This document shows, in pieces, positions 1-5,401 of a stretch of 5,401 nt of DNA. The DNA comes from Saprospiraceae bacterium (GTDB taxonomy: Bacteria > Bacteroidota > Bacteroidia > Chitinophagales > Saprospiraceae). Under the pieces are notes generated by a model, which made no database searches, was not told the origin of the DNA, and worked only from the letters and a program-made list of their open reading frames with translations. The DNA is taken from NCBI GenBank assembly GCA_007128085.1, contig SKYC01000320.1:1-5401 (forward strand). The letters are read 5' to 3'. Within the stretch, counting starts at the first letter, position 1, and each line of letters begins with the position of its first letter. The position numbers and the translations under genes are program-made.

Positions 1-23
1 ACTGATTTTTTTCCTGCCCCGAG

Positions 24-599
24 CTAAGCGCTGTAGTATCTCCGTCGCCATTCGCGCCAGCCGTAAAAAGCCAACACATTGTAAATGGTAAAGAGAATGG
101 CAAACAACCACGCCTCTCTGTATACGTAAAGGCCGATATAGGCCGTATTGACCACCACCCAGAGGGGCCAGTTTTCGATTTTCTTTTTTATGAGTAATAG
201 TGTGGCTATCACGGAAAAAACGGTAGTGCCGGAATCCCAGTAGGTCGCCATGGCATCTGTATATTGTCCGAGGTAATACCCTCCTGCCAGGGTCAGCGCA
301 ATTCCCGACACCAATATCTTTAGCATTTGAAGGGAGGACAGTGCAGAAATAGGTAGTTCTCCGCCTTCTTCACCGCCTTTTTTCCAATGGTAAAGTCCGA
401 CAAAACCCATCACCACATAAAAGAAATTGAGTAGTCCGTCTGCGTACAAACCGTAAGTGACCACGGTAACCCACATCCAGGCAGCACAACTGAGGATTCC
501 CCAGTACCAACATTTCAAGTCGTTGTTGGCCGCGTAATAGATGTAAATGAGCCCACTGAGAAAAGCCACCCACTCTGTCATGGATAAGAGCAAGGTCAT
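24..599 (-). CDS. pnuC: PnuC-family vitamin/nicotinamide riboside transporter
   Basis: This 191-residue inner-membrane protein resembles PnuC permeases, which import nicotinamide riboside by facilitated diffusion; relatives in the family carry thiamine or riboflavin. About seven hydrophobic segments are visible (roughly residues 9-23, 30-48, 52-71, 92-112, 123-137, 143-160 and 162-180). Family-like motifs are the Trp-rich stretch CWYWGI (30-35), LLNFFYVVMG (56-65), ENWPLWVVVN (142-151) and the C-terminal AFYGWREWRR, followed by a basic tail. The length is normal for the family. The ATG at 597-599 lies 9 bp after the stop of the PorE-like gene, suggesting co-transcription. Met7 (ATG at 579-581, MTEWVAFL) resembles the usual family N-terminus and is an equally possible start; neither has a Shine-Dalgarno sequence. 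The family call is confident. The substrate is not, because no kinase or riboswitch is visible alongside. Confidence 0.9.
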   Translation of the reverse strand: MTLLLSMTEWVAFLSGLIYIYYAANNDLKCWYWGILSCAAWMWVTVVTYGLYADGLLNFFYVVMGFVGLYHWKKGGEEGGELPISALSSLQMLKILVSGIALTLAGGYYLGQYTDAMATYWDSGTTVFSVIATLLLIKKKIENWPLWVVVNTAYIGLYVYREAWLFAILFTIYNVLAFYGWREWRRRYYSA

Positions 600-608
600 A
601 TTGGAGTC

Positions 609-3146
609 TTATTCAATGATGAACACTCTGAAGCGGGCTGATCTGACCATTGGGTTTGTATTGGCAATAATATCTATGGTTACTTCTTGTTCGCCTTCTC
701 TGTCAGTAGGATCGTAAACCGCCCTTATTTGTCCTTTCTCACCGGGTGGAATGGGTCTGGAAGGCCATTCGAGTTCTGTGCACTCACAGGCGGTTGCAAA
801 ATCGATGATGAGATCCACCTCTCCGGTATTGACAAACTCAAAAATGTGTTCCGGCCGATCCGATTTTTTGATCAGTCCAAAATCGTGAAATTGTTTTTCA
901 AACTGGATATTGGCGAAGCGCTCTGCACTTTGCGTTTCTGTCCTTGGGGAAGAAGTTCCATCGGGGATCGAATCGGTGGCTGTTTTTCGAAAATGAGCAT
1001 AGGCCTGAATTCCACCGAACTCGGGTGCATGCAAAGCCAATCCACTTTTCTGTTGCAATTTAAAAATCATGTCCCAATCGGGAGAGGGTATAAACTCGGA
1101 ATCGTCCACACTTCCCTGTGGGGTATCGCCCCTCAATTCAATCCGCTCCTTGCGAATTTCAATGGTGGTAGGCCCTTCGAGTATAGTGAATTCGGTTCTT
1201 CTGTTAAGTCGGTGTTCTTCTTCGGTGCACTCCACATTCGGTTTGCAGTGATTCAGAATTTTGCTTTCACCATAGCCCACCGCTTTGATGCGGTCTCTTT
1301 CAATGCCCTTATTCACCAGGTATTCTTTGGCGGAATTGGCACGCCTCTGTGAGAGGTTCATGTTGTAGGACGGGTTTCCACGCGAGTCTGTGTGGGCCGC
1401 CAGTTCAATGACCATATTGTCGTAATCCTCCATCAATTCGAAGAGATAGTCCAGGTCTTTTTCTGCCTCGGGCAGAATTTGGTCATCGTCAAAATCGTAA
1501 TAGATATTGCTGAGTCTGATGGGTTCATTGATGGAAACAATGTCGAATACCGGATCTCTTTCGAGCAGGAAAAACTCCCTTTCAAAAGTGGTATTCTCGG
1601 TAAGTCCCACGGTATTCACATCAATGGAATCGCTGTAGTAATCGTCTCTTTCGATAATAATTCTGTAGGAACGCTCGGGTTGAAGCGGCACATTATACGT
1701 ATTGCCCTCTTCGTTGGATGCACTGATTTCATTGACCACCTCGCCTCTTCGTATCTCCTGCAATTTAATGGAGGATCCGAAAAGCGGTTCGTTATTTTCG
1801 TCCAAAACAGTGGCTAGGTAATTCACTTTAACGTCCTCCACTTCTATTCTAAAAATGTCATCGCAACAGCTCTGGCTGCGGGAAGTGCGCTTTCGGTCGT
1901 AGGGTCGGTTGGAAACCACAAATCCATTTTTTTCGTTCTCGTCCATTCTCAGGTAAAAATCGTCGTAGGGCGAGTTGATTCCCGGCCCTTTGTTGACGGG
2001 GTCGCTCCATCGCGTTCCATCCCATGTAGAGACGAAAACATCCAGACCACCCATTCCGGGGTGACCCTCGGAGCTAAAGTAGAGTTTTCCATCGATGTAA
2101 AAGGGGGTCACTTCATCGCCGGCCGTATTGATTACAGATCCCAGACTTACCGGCGAACCGTAGCGGTTACCTCCCTGGTGAGTGGCGTAGTAAATATCGT
2201 ATCCACCGCGGCCACCATCCCGGTCAGAAGAGAAAAAGAGCACTTGATTTCCAAACAATTCTCCGGGGGCAGGATGTGTAGCAATCCAGTCTCCGTTGAC
2301 ACCTTCGAGGCGTTGGGGTGCTCCCCAGTCTGTACCGTCGTAGGTGCTCATAAATATCTCACTTTCCACCAGCAATTCTCCCTGCAATTGGGATCGGGTG
2401 AAGAACATGGTACCTCCATCTCTTGAAAAAGCGACATTGCCAGTGTGATAATTTTCTCTGTTGATGCGGTGGCGGAGGCGTTCTCCATTGCCCCATCCAT
2501 CGTCCTGTTTGGGCGCTGAAAAGATTCTGAGAAAATGGGGTTGTTCGTCTTCCGAATAGGTAATTCGACTTCTTCTGTTAAAAGTAGCGTAATAGAGGTT
2601 GCCATCCGGACCGACTGCGGGGGACAGATCGGTAAGGCCACTGTTCACTTCCTCACCCAGCGCCGTGACAAATAAGTCGTCCGGTTGTTCCATGCCCCTG
2701 GTAACTTCCATTCCCAAAAGTTCTCGTTCAGCGCGGTCCTTCATTTCAGAATCGTCGGTCAGTTCCATAAACTCCAGGAACATTTCCCTGGACTCTTCCT
2801 CTTTTCCCAAAATGCGCAAGGTTCTGGCGAAATAAAATCGGTCCTCGACGTAGAAGTTGTATTCATCTCTGGATATATAGCGATCAAACCAACGCTCGGC
2901 GCGCTCGTAATCGCGGAGCAGGTAATTCAATTTCGCCAGGTGCGGTAGCAACTGTACGTCTCTGCTGTCCCGGTAGCATTCCTGGAACATATCGAGCGCA
3001 TTGAAATAGTCGTGTTTTGCGTACAACTCGTGTGCGAACTCCAACTTCATTTCATAAGTCGGCTCTGAGAGTGGCTGTGCAGTGGCCACGGTGAAGGTCA
3101 GCAACAGAAAACAACTGACCAGTGCGGATTGAAAAAAATTCGTCAT
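609..3146 (-). CDS. PorE-like multidomain OmpA protein with C-terminal DUF1573-like domain
   Basis: This 845-residue protein is predicted to be periplasmic and peptidoglycan-bound. The signal peptide covers residues 1-23, with likely cleavage at ATA|Q24 and no lipobox. TPR-like helices span about 31-145. A PD40-type beta-propeller spans about 160-435, with repeated blades such as FFSSDRDGGRGGYDIYY (304-320) and YFSSEGHPGMGGLDVF (356-371), ending in CCDDIF (427-432). A carboxypeptidase-regulatory-like beta domain follows (about 437-528). An OmpA C-terminal domain (about 546-655) carries YYDFD, HTDSRG (D587), NMNLSQRRA (R602) and LNRRTEF; D587 and R602 match the pair that binds diaminopimelate in OmpA. 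This order matches PorE of Porphyromonas type IX secretion. Unusually, after a linker (656-741) there is a DUF1573-like domain (742-845) with HDFG, FEFVNTG, CECT and PIPPGEKG. The gene starts 33 bp after the PorP-like gene, supporting an operon. Domain calls are firm; a secretion role is inferred. Confidence 0.93.
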   Translation of the reverse strand: MTNFFQSALVSCFLLLTFTVATAQPLSEPTYEMKLEFAHELYAKHDYFNALDMFQECYRDSRDVQLLPHLAKLNYLLRDYERAERWFDRYISRDEYNFYVEDRFYFARTLRILGKEEESREMFLEFMELTDDSEMKDRAERELLGMEVTRGMEQPDDLFVTALGEEVNSGLTDLSPAVGPDGNLYYATFNRRSRITYSEDEQPHFLRIFSAPKQDDGWGNGERLRHRINRENYHTGNVAFSRDGGTMFFTRSQLQGELLVESEIFMSTYDGTDWGAPQRLEGVNGDWIATHPAPGELFGNQVLFFSSDRDGGRGGYDIYYATHQGGNRYGSPVSLGSVINTAGDEVTPFYIDGKLYFSSEGHPGMGGLDVFVSTWDGTRWSDPVNKGPGINSPYDDFYLRMDENEKNGFVVSNRPYDRKRTSRSQSCCDDIFRIEVEDVKVNYLATVLDENNEPLFGSSIKLQEIRRGEVVNEISASNEEGNTYNVPLQPERSYRIIIERDDYYSDSIDVNTVGLTENTTFEREFFLLERDPVFDIVSINEPIRLSNIYYDFDDDQILPEAEKDLDYLFELMEDYDNMVIELAAHTDSRGNPSYNMNLSQRRANSAKEYLVNKGIERDRIKAVGYGESKILNHCKPNVECTEEEHRLNRRTEFTILEGPTTIEIRKERIELRGDTPQGSVDDSEFIPSPDWDMIFKLQQKSGLALHAPEFGGIQAYAHFRKTATDSIPDGTSSPRTETQSAERFANIQFEKQFHDFGLIKKSDRPEHIFEFVNTGEVDLIIDFATACECTELEWPSRPIPPGEKGQIRAVYDPTDREGEQEVTIDIIANTNPMVRSARFRVFIIE

Positions 3147-3179
3147 GAAGAAATTATTTAGATGTTATTTTTACCCGGT

Positions 3180-4190
3180 TTAAAACCTGGGACAAAATAT
3201 AACGGGATCTGCCTCAGGTTTTTTATAAATTTTTACGATATAATTGGCAGCAACTTCAATGCCTCCAAAGTAATTGGCTGCGCTGGCGAGTTCTGAAACG
3301 GTAAAGTCGTAGGCCATTCCCACTGTCAGATCACCGAACTGCATTCCAATGAGCACATGTGCTGAATCATCAACACGATAGCCGACTCCTCCGTTCAAAT
3401 AAACTTCGCGCTCTTCATTTACCAGAAGTGAGCCCCTCAATTGACCCACTACAAGTGTGGCCGGATCGTATTTTTCGTATAAAAAACCGGGGGTAATGGT
3501 GAGTTGATCGTTGACTTTGTAATCCAGGTAACCGTGAGCGGTAAACCTCATAGCGAGGCGTCCGGCACCACCGCCGGCAAGACTCAATCTCGGTCTGTTG
3601 AGGTGTTTGGCACTGAAACCCACCTCCATAAAGGTGCGCTCGCTGAAGTTGGTCTTAAAAATAAGCCCACCGGCATACTCCTGAGCACTTTCCGTTTGAT
3701 CGTCCAGCATGCTTTGAATGGGGTCGTTTTCACCCAGAATATTGGCCTCGCTGTTGTAGGCATCTATATCTCTGATTCTCTTCCCAATGGCTCCGGTCTG
3801 AAAACCGAAAACGAGATAACTGTTGGCAGCCTGACCCAATGCCAGATGATAAGAACCACTCAGCAAAAAGCCACCGGTCTGCAAACCAAGTGCACCCGCT
3901 CTGTCAACAAACATCGTTCCTCCGGCTCCCACCCAGTCCTGATCTCTGAAACCTTTTATGACGGGTGCATCCACGTAAATACCCGGAGTGCTGAAGGCAT
4001 CGGGGGTAATAGAGGAGTACTGGTTTCTGTAAATTCCGCCCACCCTGAAGGTCCCGTTAAAATCACCGGTCTTTGCGGGGTTGAGCAGTAAGGGCATCAT
4101 TTCGTACTGCGTCCAATGCACCTCTTGAGCTCCAAGGAACTGAAAAACAAAAAACAAGGTAACAACACAACCCACTATATATCTGATCAT
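3180..4190 (-). CDS. PorP/SprF family type IX secretion-associated outer-membrane protein
   Basis: This 336-residue protein resembles the PorP/SprF family of outer-membrane beta-barrels, which take part in type IX secretion and in retaining or exporting particular cargo such as SprB in Flavobacterium. The signal peptide is residues 1-21, with cleavage at LGA|Q22. The mature N-terminus has the family pattern HWTQYEMMPLLLNPAKTG (25-42), then RVGGIYRNQY (49-58). Alternating aromatic and polar strands with many glycines follow, as in a 14-strand-type barrel, and the protein ends in VIFCPRF, typical of the family. The length is normal. The ATG at 4188-4190 has no Shine-Dalgarno sequence, which is usual for the phylum. 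It is the first gene of a likely three-gene operon, 33 bp ahead of its PorE-like partner. The genome may hold several paralogues, so it need not be the core secretion-system PorP. Confidence 0.92.
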   Translation of the reverse strand: MIRYIVGCVVTLFFVFQFLGAQEVHWTQYEMMPLLLNPAKTGDFNGTFRVGGIYRNQYSSITPDAFSTPGIYVDAPVIKGFRDQDWVGAGGTMFVDRAGALGLQTGGFLLSGSYHLALGQAANSYLVFGFQTGAIGKRIRDIDAYNSEANILGENDPIQSMLDDQTESAQEYAGGLIFKTNFSERTFMEVGFSAKHLNRPRLSLAGGGAGRLAMRFTAHGYLDYKVNDQLTITPGFLYEKYDPATLVVGQLRGSLLVNEEREVYLNGGVGYRVDDSAHVLIGMQFGDLTVGMAYDFTVSELASAANYFGGIEVAANYIVKIYKKPEADPVIFCPRF

Positions 4191-4216
4191 ATCTGCATCA
4201 ATTACATTCGAAATAT

Positions 4217-4249
4217 TAAAGGTAACAACTTTTCCAAAAGTGCTACAAA
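4217..4249 (-). promoter_or_regulatory. Candidate Bacteroidota promoter, proximal (TTTG-N21-TACCTTTA)
   Basis: On the minus strand, TTTG (4246-4249) lies 21 bp upstream of TACCTTTA (4217-4224). This fits the Bacteroidota sigma-factor pattern of a -33 TTTG and a -7 TAnnTTTG, with one mismatch at the last base of the -7 box. Transcription would start roughly 20 bases ahead of the ATG of the PorP-like gene. The match is by eye and such short motifs occur by chance in AT-rich DNA. Confidence 0.4.
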
Positions 4250-4253
4250 GTTA
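4246..4253 (-). promoter_or_regulatory. Candidate Bacteroidota -7 box, distal (TAACTTTG)
   Basis: TAACTTTG on the minus strand is a perfect match to the TAnnTTTG consensus. It would give a leader of roughly 50 bases for the PorP-like gene. No TTTG lies at the usual 17-23 bp upstream; the nearest TTG is only 13 bp away. The same TTTG doubles as the -33 element of the proximal candidate, so only one of the two may be active. Confidence 0.35.
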
Positions 4254-4312
4254 ACACATTCTTTAACAATTTTTTGGTTTAAAGTTGCTTGCAAATAACT
4301 GAAAAGCAATCT

Positions 4313-5401
4313 TTAGGAATCTCCCGATATCACATCGACGTACAATTCAAGAGTTTTTTGCGCCATGAGTTCGGGCAAAAAGGATTCTGAGACCCTTCGA
4401 AACCCCTCCCGGGTCACTTTTTCCCGCAACTCGTGATCCGTCAATAGCAACAAGACGCCCTCTGTCAGTTTGCCGGTGTCTTTTACGGGTGCTAAAAAGC
4501 CGGTTTTGCCGTGATCAATCAACTCTCCCACCCCACCGGCATCGGTCGCTACAACAGGTATTTTTCGGGCCAGTGCATCCAGGAGGGTCGTTCCGAGACC
4601 TTCTGATGAGCTGGTAAAAAGAAACAAATCGAGTTCACCGAGGTGTTTTTTTGCCCCTTCTATATATCCGGGAAAGTGGATTTTATCTTCCAGTTTCAAA
4701 TCCCTTACTGCGTCTTGTACTTCTTTGAATTTAGCGGAGTTGCCTCCACCTATCCAGACAAAAGTCAAATCCCCCCTTTTTTTCAGCAATTGTGCTGCCG
4801 CTTTAATAAAGGTAAGGGGATCCTTGTGGTCGTCTACCGCTGAGATGTTTCCGATCAGCCGATCCGTGGTTTTTACACCCAACAACTCCCTCAAAGAGCC
4901 TTCCTGGTCGCCTTCCGGTTTTTTAGGCAGGTCCACCGCGGAATAAATCACCACTGCTTTATCAGGTTTTTTCAAGTAATTGGCTGCGATGGATTTAATT
5001 TTTTTTGAGACACAAATCACCGCCTTCACAGATGGATGGTCGTACTTCCACCGGGTCAACTTTCCATCTTTGATCGGATTGTCCACTCTCCGGTGTGCGA
5101 CCACCTTGGCACGGCAACCGAAAATACTGCAACACAAGACAGCGAGGCTGTGGGATTTGGCATCGTGCGCATGAATGACATCGATTCTGTTTTTACGACA
5201 AAAACGCGACAATCGAAAAGCATCTACCATTGTCCATGGTTGTCGGTGCAAAAGTCGCAAAGGTTTGAGGCCGCTTTTTTCCATTTTTTCAAAAGCCACC
5301 CCTTCGGGAAGAAATACCCACTGCCGAACGGATAATTTTTCAAGTTCTCTAAAAAGATAAAACAACTGCTGTTCTCCCCCCCTCCACTGGCGTGCGGAAG
5401 A
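4313..5401 (-). CDS. Glycosyltransferase family 4 protein, 5' end cut by the window
   Basis: The open frame runs off the right edge and gives 362 visible residues ending in TAA. This GT-B enzyme would transfer a sugar from a nucleotide donor in the cytoplasm, for example in polysaccharide or glycan assembly. The first visible residues, SSARQWRGGEQQ (5366-5401), are the conserved family N-terminus, so only about 6-10 residues are missing. A TTG at 5363-5365 lies inside the gene and should not be taken as the start. Other family motifs are IDVIHAHDAKSH (73-84), AHRRVDNP (102-109), VICVSKK (128-134), IGNISAVDDHKDPLTF (183-198), FTSSSEGLGTTLLD (262-275) and VVATDAGGVGELIDHGKTG (283-301). The EGLGTTLLD stretch corresponds to the E-x7-E motif, with Asp in the second acidic position. 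It lies 122 bp upstream of the PorP-like gene and may be a separate unit. Donor and acceptor cannot be predicted. Confidence 0.92.
   Translation of the reverse strand, partial: SSARQWRGGEQQLFYLFRELEKLSVRQWVFLPEGVAFEKMEKSGLKPLRLLHRQPWTMVDAFRLSRFCRKNRIDVIHAHDAKSHSLAVLCCSIFGCRAKVVAHRRVDNPIKDGKLTRWKYDHPSVKAVICVSKKIKSIAANYLKKPDKAVVIYSAVDLPKKPEGDQEGSLRELLGVKTTDRLIGNISAVDDHKDPLTFIKAAAQLLKKRGDLTFVWIGGGNSAKFKEVQDAVRDLKLEDKIHFPGYIEGAKKHLGELDLFLFTSSSEGLGTTLLDALARKIPVVATDAGGVGELIDHGKTGFLAPVKDTGKLTEGVLLLLTDHELREKVTREGFRRVSESFLPELMAQKTLELYVDVISGDS

Larger units (their letters stand above)
4191..4312. other. AT-rich intergenic region between glycosyltransferase and PorP-like genes
   Basis: This 122-bp stretch is clearly richer in A+T than the flanking genes and is the only sizeable non-coding segment in the window. 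It holds the two candidate promoter elements for the downstream operon. No strong intrinsic terminator for the glycosyltransferase gene is seen in it. A 60-codon plus-strand frame overlapping it looks like chance. Confidence 0.6.

Noticed and set aside
687..1352. A 221-codon open frame on the plus strand, opposite the end of the PorE-like gene
   Set aside because: It lies wholly antisense to a gene with strong domain evidence, and its translation shows no recognisable motif or family pattern; it is a coding shadow.
2000..2500. Repeated Gly/Asp-rich stretches as a DNA repeat array
   Set aside because: These are protein-level beta-propeller blades in the PorE-like gene; the underlying bases are not repeated closely enough to be a DNA repeat.
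3504..4091. A 195-codon open frame on the plus strand opposite the PorP-like gene
   Set aside because: Antisense to a well-supported gene, with no start context or protein motif of its own.
4116..4298. A 60-codon plus-strand frame across the intergenic region
   Set aside because: It overlaps the signal-peptide region of the PorP-like gene and AT-rich promoter DNA, and its composition looks random.
4285..4309. Inverted repeat TTGCTT / AAGCAA as a terminator after the glycosyltransferase gene
   Set aside because: The stem is only 6 bp with a 13-base loop, is AT-rich, and is not followed by a clear U-tract on the minus strand; a chance match is likely.
5363..5365. TTG as the start codon of the glycosyltransferase
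   Set aside because: The frame stays open upstream to the window edge and encodes SSARQWRGGEQQ, the conserved N-terminal motif of the family, so the real start is outside the window.

Overview
This window looks like chromosomal DNA from a member of the Bacteroidota. Four lines of evidence point there: a PorP/SprF-type outer-membrane protein paired with a PorE-like multidomain OmpA protein, signal peptides cleaved just before glutamine, start codons without Shine-Dalgarno sequences, and TAnnTTTG-type promoter elements. Base composition is near 50 % G+C in coding DNA by eye, with an AT-rich intergenic region. The class within the phylum cannot be fixed from this window.

All four genes are on the minus strand, so transcription runs from high to low coordinates. 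At the right edge (4313-5401) is a family 4 glycosyltransferase whose first few codons lie outside the window. A 122-bp AT-rich intergenic region (4191-4312) follows and holds the only plausible promoter elements. Next come a PorP/SprF family protein (3180-4190), a 33-bp gap, an 845-residue PorE-like protein (609-3146), a 9-bp gap, and a PnuC-family vitamin/nucleoside transporter (24-599). The last three genes are packed like one operon. No tRNA, rRNA, CRISPR, insertion sequence or long repeat was seen, and no non-coding stretch exceeds 122 bp.

From what is known of the families, the PorP-like beta-barrel and the PorE-like periplasmic protein probably form an outer-membrane unit anchored to peptidoglycan. 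Such units are tied to type IX secretion and to surface attachment of its cargo. No cargo protein with a type IX C-terminal domain is encoded here, so the pair is an 'orphan' as far as the window shows. The PnuC-like permease would act in the inner membrane, and its place in the operon has no obvious functional explanation.

The most notable feature is a DUF1573-like domain fused to the C-terminus of the PorE-like protein, beyond the OmpA peptidoglycan-binding domain. It is separated from that domain by an unassigned linker of about 86 residues. The rest of the window looks ordinary, and I found no convincing new multi-gene system.
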